64,000 nucleotides of DNA from an uncultured Prevotella sp. (GTDB lineage: Bacteria; Bacteroidota; Bacteroidia; Bacteroidales; Bacteroidaceae). The notes beneath the pieces are model-generated. The model was not told the DNA's origin, made no database searches, and worked only from the letters and a program-made list of their open reading frames with translations. Of this stretch, positions 52,644-61,878 are shown one piece after another. Position numbers and translations under genes: made by a program. Every line of letters starts with the position of its first letter. Positions within the stretch are counted from its first letter, which is position 1. The stretch covers positions 1-64,000 of the forward strand of contig NZ_CAMJFM010000001.1 of assembly GCF_946404925.1 (NCBI RefSeq), read 5' to 3'.

Positions 52644-54674
52644 ATGAAGAAACTCTTAACTATATGTGTGCTTCTGGTTGCTGTTGTGGCAGCCAAGGCT
52701 CAGATGATGGAGCCTGTCCACTTCACTACTCAGTTGAAGGATCTGAAGAATGGCGAGGCTGAACTGATATTCAAGGCAACGATTGATGCTGGCTGGCATG
52801 TATATTCTACAGGCTTGGGCAATAATGGTCCGATCTCTGCATCTTTCCATCAGACTAAGATGGATGGTGCAGAAACTGTGGGCAAGTTGCAGGCCAGAGG
52901 CAAGGAGATCAAACAGTTTGATAAACTCTTCGAGATGGAGGTACGCTATTTTGAAAACGCTGTAACCTTTGTTCAGAAGATTAAGTTTACCAAACCCAAG
53001 TACGATATCGATTGCTATATAGAGTATGGCGCCTGCAATGATCAGGCCTGCCTGCCTCCCTCCGAGGCTACGCTGAAGGCAAAGGGTAATGCCACAATTA
53101 CCCCTCCTGAGGTAGGTGCCTCACAAACTATTTCCCCTCCTGAGGTAGGAGGGGATAGGGGTGGTCTGAACGAGCGCATAGATACTCTCGCAAAGGATGA
53201 TTCTAAGGATACATTGGCTGTTGCTCAGACCACATCTGGCCCCTCCTATTTAGGAGGGGAATTGTGGGCTCCAGTTGTCTCAGAGCTCCAGGCATTCAAT
53301 GGCGATACGGCTCCTACTGAGAACATGGCTTGGTGGTTGATATTCATCGAGGGTTTGCTTGGTGGATTCATCGCCCTGTTCACTCCATGTGTATGGCCTA
53401 TCATCCCTATGACGGTGTCCTTCTTCTTGAAGCGCAACAAGGATCGTGCTAAGGCAATCCGCGAGGCTACCACCTATGGCTTGAGCATCGTGGTTATCTA
53501 CGTATTGCTTGGCTTGGCAGTGACACTGCTCTTTGGTGCCAGTGCGCTGAATGCCTTGGCCACAAATGCAGTATTTAATATCTTCTTCTGCTTGTTGCTT
53601 GTGGTGTTTGCTGCTTCGTTCCTTGGTGCATTCGAGATTACTTTGCCCTCATCATGGTCTACCAAGATAGATGAAAAATCTGAGAGTACCACAGGATTGC
53701 TCAGCATTTTCCTGATGGCATTCACATTGGCATTGGTGTCTTTCTCATGTACTGGTCCTATCATTGGATTCCTGTTGGTTGCTGTCTCTACTCAGGGTAG
53801 TATTGTGGCCCCAACCATTGGCATGCTGGGCTTTGCCATTGCATTGGCTATCCCATTTACGCTCTTTGCCATGTTCCCATCATTGCTGAAGTCCGCTCCT
53901 AAATCGGGTGGTTGGATGAATGTGATCAAGGTAACACTTGGCTTTATCGAACTGGCCTTTGCGCTGAAGTTCTTGAGTGTGGCTGATTTGGCTTATGGGT
54001 GGCATATTCTCGATCGCGAGGTATTCCTCTCATTGTGGATAGTTATCTTTGGCCTGCTTGGCGCCTATCTGTTGGGTTGGGTTAAGTTCCCACACGATGA
54101 TGACGATCGTCGTACTAATGTGCCTCGATTCTTCTTGGCTATGGCCTCATTGGCATTCACCATCTATATGATTCCTGGTTTGTGGGGAGCTCCATTGAAG
54201 GCTATCTCTGCCTTTGCACCACCTATGAACACGCAGGACTTTAACCTACAAAAGACTGTGACTGAAGCCAAATACAAAGACTACGAACAGGGTATGGCTG
54301 CAGCCAAGGCTGAGCACAAGCCTGTCATCATCGACTTTACAGGTTTTGGTTGTGTCAACTGTCGTAAGATGGAGGCTGCTGTTTGGAGCGATCCACAGGT
54401 TGCTGATATCCTGAATAACAGGTATATCCTTATCTCATTGTATGTTGATGATAAGACGCCACTTGATACGCCTATCGATGTGGTGGAGAATGGTAAGCAG
54501 CGCACACTTCGCACTGTTGGCGATAAGTGGAGCTACTTGCAGCGTGTGAAGTTTGGTGCTAACGCACAACCCTTCTACGTGCTATTAAACGAAGAAGGCC
54601 ACCCGTTAGCGGGCAGCCGTTCTTATGATGAGGATATTCAAGCTTATATAGAATTCTTGAATAAAGGACTTTAA
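52644..54674 (+). CDS. dsbD: DsbD-like thiol:disulfide interchange protein
   Basis: 676 aa. Signal peptide to about AAKAQMM (residue 20), N-terminal DsbD-alpha-like domain (about 25-150), an unusual linker at residues 153-206, eight membrane segments of the DsbD-beta/CcdA type with C249 (FTPCVWPIIP) and C369 (SFSCTGPII), and a C-terminal thioredoxin domain with C570-x-x-C573 (GFGCVNCRK). It passes reducing power from cytoplasmic thioredoxin to periplasmic proteins. The linker is encoded by three copies of a palindromic repeat that remain in frame. Confidence 0.92.
   Translation: MKKLLTICVLLVAVVAAKAQMMEPVHFTTQLKDLKNGEAELIFKATIDAGWHVYSTGLGNNGPISASFHQTKMDGAETVGKLQARGKEIKQFDKLFEMEVRYFENAVTFVQKIKFTKPKYDIDCYIEYGACNDQACLPPSEATLKAKGNATITPPEVGASQTISPPEVGGDRGGLNERIDTLAKDDSKDTLAVAQTTSGPSYLGGELWAPVVSELQAFNGDTAPTENMAWWLIFIEGLLGGFIALFTPCVWPIIPMTVSFFLKRNKDRAKAIREATTYGLSIVVIYVLLGLAVTLLFGASALNALATNAVFNIFFCLLLVVFAASFLGAFEITLPSSWSTKIDEKSESTTGLLSIFLMAFTLALVSFSCTGPIIGFLLVAVSTQGSIVAPTIGMLGFAIALAIPFTLFAMFPSLLKSAPKSGGWMNVIKVTLGFIELAFALKFLSVADLAYGWHILDREVFLSLWIVIFGLLGAYLLGWVKFPHDDDDRRTNVPRFFLAMASLAFTIYMIPGLWGAPLKAISAFAPPMNTQDFNLQKTVTEAKYKDYEQGMAAAKAEHKPVIIDFTGFGCVNCRKMEAAVWSDPQVADILNNRYILISLYVDDKTPLDTPIDVVENGKQRTLRTVGDKWSYLQRVKFGANAQPFYVLLNEEGHPLAGSRSYDEDIQAYIEFLNKGL
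53101..53259. repeat. Three REP-like palindromic elements inside dsbD
   Basis: Copy 1 CCCCTCCTGAGGTAGG (from 53101), copy 2 (53131-53169) and copy 3 CCCCTCCTATTTAGGAGGGG (53240-53259, a 9-bp perfect stem). Copy 2 matches the element at 54681-54719 at 38 of 39 positions, the single change being CTGAGG for CTAAGG. In the dsbD frame all are stop-free and encode SPPEVGGDRGG-like peptides. Confidence 0.8.
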
Positions 54675-54680
54675 CCCTTG

Positions 54681-54719
54681 TTTCCCCTCCTAAGGTAGGA
54701 GGGGATAGGGGTGGTCTGA
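54681..54719. repeat. REP-like element between dsbD and valS
   Basis: CCCCTCCTAAGGTAGGAGG(GG) with a flanking ATAGGGGTGGTCTGA. The palindromic core (8-9 bp stem, loop AGG) could also end transcription of the convergent genes. Nearly identical to copy 2 in dsbD. Confidence 0.75.
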
Positions 54720-54725
54720 TCAAGC

Positions 54726-57437
54726 TTACTTGCTCTTCAGTGCATTGATACTCTCTTTGAGAGCTGCAATCTTTTCTTCTGAATCACTCTGCTTCTTACG
54801 CTCCAGTGCAACAACTGCCTCTGGGGCATTGGCTACAAAGCGCTCGTTGCTAAGCTTCTTCTTTACACCAGCCAGGAAACCTTCAAGGTGCTGCAGCTGA
54901 GCCTCCATCTTGGCAATCTCAGCCTCAACATCAATCATGTCACCAACAGGTACTGCAAACTCATCAGTTCCAACCATGAAGGCTGAGGCTGTTGCGTCCT
55001 TCTCAGCTACCACGTTGATACCCTTCAGGTTAGCCATCTTGATGGTGACTGCATCAAACTCAGCATAGTCGTTCTTGCCAACAACCTGCAAGTCGAGCTG
55101 CTCCTTTGGAGCAATGTTCTTCTGGTTGCGAACCATACGAACACCTGATACAATCTGCTTCACATTCTCAATCTTAGCGGTCAGCTCATCATCAGCCTTA
55201 GTAGGAGCAGGGAGCTCTAAGCTTACACGCATAATGCTCTCGCCATCCTGACGATCATAGAGGTGCTGCCACAGCTCCTCAGTGATGAATGGCATGAATG
55301 GGTGCAGCATCTTCAGCAGAATCTCGAAGAACTCAAGAGTCTTGTCGTATGTCTGCTTGTCGATAGGCTGAGGCTCACCATTAATGTAGGCAGGCTTAAC
55401 CATCTCTAAGTACCAGCTTGAGAACTCATCCCAGAACAGTTTGTAGACTGCCATCAGGGCCTCGCTGATACGATACTTCTTGAAGAGGTCGTTCACTTCT
55501 GCATTGGTTTGGCGCAACTTGGCCTCAAACCACGCAGTGGCTGTCTTACCAGCCTCTGGCTGCTCAATATCTGCAACCTTCCAACCCTTAACCAATCGGA
55601 AGGCATTCCAAATCTTATTGTTGAAGTTACGTCCCTGCTCGCAGAGTGCCTCGTCGAAGAGAATGTCGTTACCTGCAGGTGCGCTGAGCATCATACCCAT
55701 ACGAACACCATCAGCACCAAACTTCTCGATCAGCTCGATGGGGTCAGGACTGTTACCAAGCGACTTAGACATCTTACGTCCCAGCTTGTCGCGAACAATA
55801 CCTGTGAAGTAAACGTTCTTGAATGGGAACTTGCCAATGTACTCCTCGCCAGCCATAATCATACGTGCTACCCAGAAGAAGATGATATCTGGACCAGTTA
55901 CCAGGTCAGAAGTGGGGTAGTAGTAGTTAATCTCCTCGTTGCCAGGGTTGTTGATACCGTCGAACAGAGAGATAGGCCACAGCCATGATGAGAACCAGGT
56001 GTCGAGTGCATCCTCGTCCTGACGCAGGTCAGATGCCTGCAGATTGGCGTTGCCACTCTTTTCGCGAGCCAGCTCAAGCGCCTTCTCAGCATTCTCAGCT
56101 ACTACATAATCATCGTTCTCGTTGTAGTAGTAAGCAGGAATGCGATGGCCCCACCACAACTGACGTGAGATACACCAGTCCTGGATGTTCTCCAACCAGT
56201 TCTTATAGGTGTTCTTGTATTTGGCAGGATAGAACTTCAGTTCATCGTTCATTACTGGTGGCAGGGCGATGTCAGCAAAGTGCTGCATCTTGAGGAACCA
56301 CTGCAGTGAGAGACGTGGCTCGATAGCTGTGTCAGGGTTACGCTCAGAGTAACCTACCTTATTAATATAGTCCTCAATCTTCTCCATCAGACAAGCCTCC
56401 TGCAGATCCTTACTGATCTGCTTACGACAGTCCATACGATCCATGCCAACATAAAGTGGGCTCTGCTCGCTGATGGTTCCGTCTGGATTGAAGATGTCGA
56501 TAGTCTCAAGGTTATGAGTCTTACCCAGCATGTAGTCGTTTGTGTCGTGTGCAGGAGTTACCTTCAAACAGCCAGTACCAAACTCGATGTCTACATAACG
56601 GTCTTCGATTACAGGAATCACACGGTTTACCAGAGGAACGATGACCTTGCGGCCCTTCAACCACTGGTTCTTGGGGTCCTTGGGGTTGATACACATAGCG
56701 GTATCACCCATGATGGTCTCAGGACGGGTGGTTGCTACTACTGCATAATAGCCCTTGCTGTCCTTGTGGATGATGTTGCCTTCAGCCTTCAGTGCCTCCT
56801 CGTTGTCGAGTGCTGTAAGTCCGTCAACATAATACTTCAGGTGGAACAGATGGCTCTGCTCCTCTTTATAGATAACCTCTTCAGTAGAAAGAGCGGTAAG
56901 TGCCTTTGGATCCCAGTTTACCATACGGAGTCCACGGTAGATGAGTCCCTTGTTATAGAGGTCAACGAAAACCTTGATAACGCTTTCGCTGCGCTTCTCG
57001 TCCATGGTGAATGCGGTACGATCCCAGTCGCAGCTGGCACCCAAACGACGCAACTGCTTCAGGATGATGCCACCGTGCTCGTGAGTCCAATCCCAAGCAT
57101 GCTCCAGGAACTGCTCGCGAGTCAGATCATGCTTCTTGATGCCCTGTTCAGCCAACTTCTTCACCACCTTAGCCTCTGTAGCGATTGAAGCATGGTCAGT
57201 TCCAGGAACCCAGCAGGCATTCTTGCCCTCCATACGGGCACGACGTACCAAGATGTCCTGGATAGTGTTGTTCAACATGTGGCCCATGTGGAGCACACCT
57301 GTTACATTGGGGGGCGGAATTACGATTGTGTAAGGTTCGCGTCCATCGGGTTTACTGGCAAAGAGTTTGTTGTCAAGCCAGTACTGATACCATTTCGATT
57401 CGACCTCTTTTGGGTCGTATTTACTTGCTAATTCCAT
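54726..57437 (-). CDS. valS: Valyl-tRNA synthetase
   Basis: 903 aa from ATG 57437 ([13 protein letters not shown]); a longer reading to 57512 would include the promoter and the GGCACGGATT repeat. Class I signature HMGH (50-53) in [21 protein letters not shown] in [11 protein letters not shown], the editing domain between, and a C-terminal coiled coil ([18 protein letters not shown]). Charges tRNA-Val. Convergent with dsbD and divergent from mazG. Confidence 0.98.
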   Translation of the reverse strand: MELASKYDPKEVESKWYQYWLDNKLFASKPDGREPYTIVIPPPNVTGVLHMGHMLNNTIQDILVRRARMEGKNACWVPGTDHASIATEAKVVKKLAEQGIKKHDLTREQFLEHAWDWTHEHGGIILKQLRRLGASCDWDRTAFTMDEKRSESVIKVFVDLYNKGLIYRGLRMVNWDPKALTALSTEEVIYKEEQSHLFHLKYYVDGLTALDNEEALKAEGNIIHKDSKGYYAVVATTRPETIMGDTAMCINPKDPKNQWLKGRKVIVPLVNRVIPVIEDRYVDIEFGTGCLKVTPAHDTNDYMLGKTHNLETIDIFNPDGTISEQSPLYVGMDRMDCRKQISKDLQEACLMEKIEDYINKVGYSERNPDTAIEPRLSLQWFLKMQHFADIALPPVMNDELKFYPAKYKNTYKNWLENIQDWCISRQLWWGHRIPAYYYNENDDYVVAENAEKALELAREKSGNANLQASDLRQDEDALDTWFSSWLWPISLFDGINNPGNEEINYYYPTSDLVTGPDIIFFWVARMIMAGEEYIGKFPFKNVYFTGIVRDKLGRKMSKSLGNSPDPIELIEKFGADGVRMGMMLSAPAGNDILFDEALCEQGRNFNNKIWNAFRLVKGWKVADIEQPEAGKTATAWFEAKLRQTNAEVNDLFKKYRISEALMAVYKLFWDEFSSWYLEMVKPAYINGEPQPIDKQTYDKTLEFFEILLKMLHPFMPFITEELWQHLYDRQDGESIMRVSLELPAPTKADDELTAKIENVKQIVSGVRMVRNQKNIAPKEQLDLQVVGKNDYAEFDAVTIKMANLKGINVVAEKDATASAFMVGTDEFAVPVGDMIDVEAEIAKMEAQLQHLEGFLAGVKKKLSNERFVANAPEAVVALERKKQSDSEEKIAALKESINALKSK

Positions 57438-57468
57438 ATATAATATTATAATATTTTCAAAAATCGCT

Positions 57469-57477
57469 GCAAAATTA
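57469..57477 (-). promoter_or_regulatory. -7 box of valS
   Basis: Minus strand TAATTTTGC, 32 bases before the valS ATG. The expected -33 position falls inside a microrepeat (57481-57510) and no TTTG is seen. Confidence 0.6.
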
Positions 57478-57480
57478 TAA

Positions 57481-57510
57481 AAAATCCGTGTAATCCGTGT
57501 AATCCGTGCC
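57481..57510. repeat. AATCCGTG microrepeat between divergent valS and mazG
   Basis: Three AATCCGTG units (AATCCGTGTAATCCGTGTAA then TCCGTGCC). It fills the space between the two -7 boxes (57469-57477 and 57521-57529), so it overlies both -33 regions. Same family as in the trp operon gaps, on the opposite strand. Confidence 0.7.
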
Positions 57511-57520
57511 AAAAAAATTG

Positions 57521-57529
57521 TATCTTTGC
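57521..57529 (+). promoter_or_regulatory. -7 box of mazG
   Basis: TATCTTTGC, 18 bases before the mazG ATG at 57547. The -33 region is repeat-derived. Confidence 0.65.
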
Positions 57530-57546
57530 CGCATTATTTTGAGATT

Positions 57547-58410
57547 ATGCATACAAAAGAAGAAAAAATGCAGGCTTTCGGACGTTTTCTTGACGTTTTA
57601 GATGCGTTAAGAGCAAATTGTCCATGGGACAAAAAGCAAACCAACGAGAGTCTTCGACCCAATACCATCGAAGAGACTTATGAGCTCTGCGATGCTCTGA
57701 TCAAGAACGATATACCTGACATCTGTAAGGAGTTGGGCGATGTATTGCTCCACATCTGTTTCTATGCCAAGATAGCTGAGGAGAAAGAGCAGTTTGATAT
57801 GGCTGATGTCTGCAATGCCCTTACTCGCAAGATGATCACCCGCCATCCGCATGTTTATCATCCTTCGCAGATTGATGCTGAAGATCCAAAGCCTCTGCCC
57901 TACGTGCCAGAGGCAGAGGTGAGAGGTGAGAAGCTAGAGGTGAGTACTGTTACCCAGGTTTTGGAAAACTGGGAACAAATCAAACTGAAGGAGAAGGATG
58001 GTAACAAATCTGTTCTTTCTGGTGTGCCTGATGCTTTACCATCGCTAATCAAGGCTTATCGTATTCAGGATAAAGCCCGCAATGTAGGCTTCGATTGGGA
58101 AGATCGAAAGGATGTTTGGAAGAAAGTACACGAGGAGTTGGCAGAACTCGAGGTTGAACTTGAGAAAGAGGATAAGGAGCACTCAACTGAGGAACTTGGC
58201 GATTTCTTGTTCAGTGTGATTAATGCAGCCCGCTTGTATAAGCTGAATCCAGATAATGCGCTCGAAAAGACCAATCGTAAGTTTATCGATAGGTTCAACT
58301 ATATCGAGGCACATAGCATCAAGATTGGTAAGCCTCTTAAGGATATGACGCTCGAAGAGATGGACCGTCTTTGGGAAGAAGCGAAGGAAAGTGAGATGGT
58401 GAGAAAGTGA
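57547..58410 (+). CDS. mazG: Nucleoside triphosphate pyrophosphohydrolase
   Basis: 287 aa from ATG 57547 (MHTKEEKMQAFGRFLDV); an upstream TTG start lies in the promoter. Two tandem MazG domains: first LRANCPWDKKQT with EETYELCDAL and ELGDVLLHICFYAKI, second VGFDWEDRKDVWKK with KVHEELAELEVELE and ELGDFLFSVINAARL. It hydrolyses dNTPs/NTPs and helps clear damaged nucleotides. Residues 124-131 (EVRGEKLE) are encoded by a short repeat in the linker between the two domains. Ends inside another repeat. Confidence 0.95.
   Translation: MHTKEEKMQAFGRFLDVLDALRANCPWDKKQTNESLRPNTIEETYELCDALIKNDIPDICKELGDVLLHICFYAKIAEEKEQFDMADVCNALTRKMITRHPHVYHPSQIDAEDPKPLPYVPEAEVRGEKLEVSTVTQVLENWEQIKLKEKDGNKSVLSGVPDALPSLIKAYRIQDKARNVGFDWEDRKDVWKKVHEELAELEVELEKEDKEHSTEELGDFLFSVINAARLYKLNPDNALEKTNRKFIDRFNYIEAHSIKIGKPLKDMTLEEMDRLWEEAKESEMVRK
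57916..57944. repeat. GAGGTGAGAGGTGAGA microrepeat inside mazG
   Basis: GAGGTGAGAGGTGAGAAGCT then AGAGGTGAG. The first 16 bases and AGCTAGAG are shared with uvrA (5131-5165), in the same frame. Confidence 0.75.
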
Positions 58411-58420
58411 GAAGGTGAGA
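58391..58420. repeat. GTGAGAAGG microrepeat at the mazG stop
   Basis: GTGAGATGGTGAGAAAGTGA then GAAGGTGAGA. The mazG TGA (58408-58410) is inside it. Confidence 0.65.
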
Positions 58421-58436
58421 TAATAATAATAACGAT

Positions 58437-59123
58437 ATGAAAAAACTATTGTTTCTGAGTGTAGCGTTGGCTACGGTGATGTTGTTGAGTTGTGGTGGCG
58501 GTGGTCGTCATCAGGCTGATCGTGAGGAAGATACAGTTGATGTCAACGATCTGATTCGCGACCATACGCTTTATGGTCTGTGCGCTGGCGTGCCATCTGC
58601 ATCTCAGTTGAAAGTCGTAACAGATAATGGCGATACGCTGACACTCGATGTGACACCTGCAAAGGGTACTAACAAGATGTTTGGTTATGTTCGACCTGGC
58701 GATCGTTTGGCTATTATGACTAATAGCAACCAGACTCAGGCCACCGAGGTTATCAATCTTAACTATCTGTTGGGCGATTGGGTGATGCCTGATCCTCTGG
58801 ATGGTAGCGATGAGGTTGGTATCCGCATCAAAGAGGGTGGTGTGGCTGAGTCGATTGAGATGACTAACATTACATATCGTACATGGCGCATCTTCAACGG
58901 AAAACTTGAGATTACCTCTATTCGTGAGGGTGGAGGCCAGTCGGAGGAGACTGATTATTATGATATTCTGAAGCTTTCGCAGGATACACTGATTTATAAG
59001 ACCATTGGCAAACCTCAGGATGAGGAGGAGACATTGGAGTATACCCGTTGGAAGGAGAAACCTACACCTGATCTTCATGGATTGAAACTTGAGGAACATC
59101 AGGATGAATATATGAAATTGTAA
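58437..59123 (+). CDS. Lipoprotein, lipocalin-like
   Basis: 228 aa. Lipoprotein signal with lipobox LLSC (C19) after KKLLFLSVALATVML. The mature part has a repeated strand pattern with WVMPDPLDGSDEVGIRIKEGG and YDILKLSQDTLIYKT that recalls the Bacteroidetes lipocalin-like domains. Function unknown; its place between mazG and rnz says little. No signal for outer-membrane surface export was identified. Confidence 0.75.
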   Translation: MKKLLFLSVALATVMLLSCGGGGRHQADREEDTVDVNDLIRDHTLYGLCAGVPSASQLKVVTDNGDTLTLDVTPAKGTNKMFGYVRPGDRLAIMTNSNQTQATEVINLNYLLGDWVMPDPLDGSDEVGIRIKEGGVAESIEMTNITYRTWRIFNGKLEITSIREGGGQSEETDYYDILKLSQDTLIYKTIGKPQDEEETLEYTRWKEKPTPDLHGLKLEEHQDEYMKL

Positions 59124-59129
59124 TACACT

Positions 59130-60044
59130 TTGGAACCATTTAAAGTACATATATTAGGTTGTGGAAGTGCCTTGCCTACGCTTCGCCATTATGCTTCGTC
59201 GCAGGTGGTTGAAGTGCGCGAGAAGGTGCTGATGCTGGATTGCGCTGAGGGTACTCAGATGCAACTTCGCAAATGCAGAGTCCGCTTTACTAAACTGAGT
59301 CATGTGTTTATTACCCATCTTCATGGCGATCATTGTTTTGGACTGATTGGCATGATTTCTACCTTTGGGTTGTTAGGGCGTACAGCTAAGCTGCATGTGC
59401 ATGGCCCAAAGGAACTGGGAGATGAGTTGGATAGACAGTTAAAATTCTATACACATGATTTGGGATTTGAGGTGGTGTTCTATCCTGTGGATACTACCCA
59501 GCGAAGCATTGTCTTCGAAGATCGTAGCATCACAGTTGAGAGTATTCCTTTGATTCATCGCATGCCTTGCTGTGGCTATCTCATCAGCGAGAAACCATCG
59601 CAGCCACATATCCGTCCTGAAATGTTGGAGTGTTATGGCATTCCAAGAAGTCAGGTTAATAATATAAAATGTGGGGCTGACTGGACCATGCCTGATGGTG
59701 AGGTAATACCAAACTCGCGATTGGTGACACCTGCTGATCCTGTTCGTAGCTATGCCTATCTTTCAGATACCCGCTATATTCCTGAACTCTGGAAAGAGGT
59801 GAAGGGCGTAAGTACGCTTTATCACGAGAGTACTTATGGCGATGACCATCTGCCTCAGGCTGAGAAGTATTGTCACTCAACAGCCCGTCAGGCAGCTGTG
59901 GTGGCTCGCGATGCTGGGGTGGGTAAGTTGCTTTTGGGCCATTATAGCTCCAGATATGAGGACGAAACAGTGCTGCTTAATCAGGCAAAAGAAGTGTTCG
60001 AAAATAGCTTTTTGACCAACGAAATGGACGTTTTTGATGTATAA
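59130..60044 (+). CDS. rnz: Ribonuclease Z, TTG start
   Basis: 304 aa metallo-beta-lactamase-fold endonuclease that trims the 3' end of tRNA precursors. MEPFKVHILGCGSALPT, THLHGDHCFGL with the zinc-binding HxHxDH, and later histidines and aspartates (LSDTRYIPE, LGHYSSRY) are all in place. It starts with TTG at 59130: the ATG choices in the vicinity are off frame or far inside. Six bases after the lipoprotein stop. Confidence 0.93.
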   Translation: MEPFKVHILGCGSALPTLRHYASSQVVEVREKVLMLDCAEGTQMQLRKCRVRFTKLSHVFITHLHGDHCFGLIGMISTFGLLGRTAKLHVHGPKELGDELDRQLKFYTHDLGFEVVFYPVDTTQRSIVFEDRSITVESIPLIHRMPCCGYLISEKPSQPHIRPEMLECYGIPRSQVNNIKCGADWTMPDGEVIPNSRLVTPADPVRSYAYLSDTRYIPELWKEVKGVSTLYHESTYGDDHLPQAEKYCHSTARQAAVVARDAGVGKLLLGHYSSRYEDETVLLNQAKEVFENSFLTNEMDVFDV

Positions 60045-60077
60045 AAGCCTTTAAATTACATTTTTTTTGCTTAAAAT

Positions 60078-60109
60078 TTTGTTGTTTCGGAATAAATATC
60101 TATCTTTGC
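60078..60109 (+). promoter_or_regulatory. Promoter of the sorting-domain gene
   Basis: TTTG (60078-60081), 19-base spacer, TATCTTTGC (60101-60109). The leader contains the short palindrome AACTATAAATAGTT (60113-60126). Confidence 0.75.
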
Positions 60110-60130
60110 CCCAACTATAAATAGTTGTAT

Positions 60131-60439
60131 ATGCGGAAATTTCTACTCATATCAACCATATTATGCCTGATGGCTGTCCCTATAACAGCTACCAGTTTGT
60201 TCATCGACCCAGCCCCCGCTGCTCAGGTTGATGAGCCTGCGATTTCAATTGCTGTCGAAGGCAAGACGGTCGTAGTCAGTGGTGCTCAGGGCAAGGAGCT
60301 TCAGGTCATATCACTCACAGGCAAGATATTGGAAACTCATAGTATCGAGTCGCCAAGTCAGCGTGTGAATCTAAATCTTTCTAAAGGGTGTTACATATTA
60401 AAGGTAGACAAGGTAGTACGCAAGGTTTCTATTCAGTAA
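60131..60439 (+). CDS. Stand-alone type IX secretion sorting domain protein
   Basis: 102 aa. A signal peptide (MRKFLLISTILCLMAVPITA), a short linker, and then a domain closely fitting the type A sorting signal: ISIAVEGKTVVVSG, LQVISLTGKILET, INLSKG-type strand and CYILKVDKVVRKVSIQ. It has no cargo domain. Such a module normally sits at the end of large secreted enzymes. Here it may be a remnant or a small surface protein. Its end overlaps the next gene. Confidence 0.8.
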   Translation: MRKFLLISTILCLMAVPITATSLFIDPAPAAQVDEPAISIAVEGKTVVVSGAQGKELQVISLTGKILETHSIESPSQRVNLNLSKGCYILKVDKVVRKVSIQ

Positions 60440-61878
60440 CCTTCATTCTGTTTAGTGTCTGTTTCTTGCTGATGTCCTGTAATGACAAGGGAATCCGCGA
60501 GTTGACAGAGGCTGACCGTTCTGCTTTTGGCGAATATGTAAACCAGATGGATAGCACGCTTACAGGTGTGTGGTTCGACCGTATGGGTGTATCTCAGGAT
60601 GCTGATTCTGTCTTTGCATATCTTAGTCGCGAGGTGCCTCGTAACGGACTGGATACTGCTGCATTCCTGATTCCGCAGATAGCTCGCGACCTTGAGATTG
60701 TTCATGAGTTGGCATTTGATTCTGTTGGTGTGAGCATCAATGACCTCTTGCCTCGACTTGATTCAAACCTCACCAAGGCTTATGTTCGTTTTGCTACAGG
60801 TCAGCGATATGGCTTTATGCGACCTCGTGTGTTTAACTATTTGGATCCCAAGGTGGGCAATCCTGGAACCTTCGCCCGTGTGTTCGATTATGACTTGGCT
60901 GCGCCTGATACCACAGAGGCTGCCAAGAAGGTGAAAGATAACGATCGCGTTTCATATCTCATTGAGTCGGCTCCTAATACCTATATATATAAGGCACTAC
61001 TCAAGGAGATGGATAAGACGACTGATGCAGAGAAGCGTCATCAGATAGCTGTTAATATGGAGCGTTGTCGTTGGCAGATACCACACCCTAAAGCCAATCA
61101 GCGTCAGATATTGGTCAACATCCCAGCTCAACATCTGTGGGCTATTGGAGGCGATACGGTGCTCGATATGCGTATTTGTTGTGGATCGGTACCTACCAAG
61201 ACACCTTTGCTGAATAGCGAAATCAGTTATATGCAGATAAACCCAGAGTGGGTTATTCCGCATAACATCATAAAGACAGAGGTTCTGCATCATGCGGGCG
61301 ATTCTGCTTACTTCGCTCGTAATCGCTATACGATTACGGATAAAACCTCTGGCGAGGTGGTTGATGTAGCTGATGCCAGTGCAGAGTCGTTGCGTTCAGG
61401 CAATCTGCGTATCAGTCAGAAGGGTGGAGTAGGCAACTCTCTGGGACGCATCGTGTTCCGATTCCCCAACAATTTCTCGATTTATCTTCACGACACCAAT
61501 AACCGTGGCGCATTCCAGCGCGATCGTCGTACCCTTTCGCATGGTTGCGTCAGAGTACAGAAACCATTCGATCTGGCTTGCTATCTGTTACCTGATGTCG
61601 ATGAATGGACACGCGAGAGCATTCGCATCTCGATGGATATACCACCTGTTACAGAGCGTGGTCGCACATGGGTTCGTCAGCATGCAGGTGCTGAGCGTCC
61701 TTTCCGCCTGATTTCGTATCATGGTGTTACGCCCCATGTGCCTCTTTACATTATGTATTATACAACCTTCCTAAATCCAAAGACTGGTGCCATCGATTAT
61801 TGGCCAGATATCTATGGATTCGACAAGGTTATTAGTAAGGAACTTAAATGGATAAGCGCAGAGAGTTCGAATCGATAG
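60388..61878 (+). CDS. L,D-transpeptidase lipoprotein, YkuD type
   Basis: 496 aa with a GTG start; it overlaps the previous gene by 52 bases. A lipobox LMSC lies after FYSVTFILFSVCFL (C at about residue 31), and no ATG precedes it in frame, so the start is uncertain. The catalytic SHGCVRVQKP has the Cys nucleophile and His of YkuD enzymes, and the substrate-pocket region YLHDTNNRGAF is near. It links or trims peptidoglycan. It overlaps the sigma factor gene by 31 bases. Confidence 0.87.
   Translation: MLHIKGRQGSTQGFYSVTFILFSVCFLLMSCNDKGIRELTEADRSAFGEYVNQMDSTLTGVWFDRMGVSQDADSVFAYLSREVPRNGLDTAAFLIPQIARDLEIVHELAFDSVGVSINDLLPRLDSNLTKAYVRFATGQRYGFMRPRVFNYLDPKVGNPGTFARVFDYDLAAPDTTEAAKKVKDNDRVSYLIESAPNTYIYKALLKEMDKTTDAEKRHQIAVNMERCRWQIPHPKANQRQILVNIPAQHLWAIGGDTVLDMRICCGSVPTKTPLLNSEISYMQINPEWVIPHNIIKTEVLHHAGDSAYFARNRYTITDKTSGEVVDVADASAESLRSGNLRISQKGGVGNSLGRIVFRFPNNFSIYLHDTNNRGAFQRDRRTLSHGCVRVQKPFDLACYLLPDVDEWTRESIRISMDIPPVTERGRTWVRQHAGAERPFRLISYHGVTPHVPLYIMYYTTFLNPKTGAIDYWPDIYGFDKVISKELKWISAESSNR

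Noticed and set aside
56514..57188. 224-codon plus-strand reading antisense to valS
   Set aside because: valS has both class I signatures, so the antisense frame is incidental.
58446..59150. 234-codon minus-strand reading over the lipoprotein gene
   Set aside because: The forward frame has a textbook lipoprotein signal, and the reverse has no recognised features.
60113..60126. Operator palindrome AACTATAAATAGTT in the sorting-domain gene leader
   Set aside because: Short, AT-rich and unpaired with any known regulator; no second copy found.
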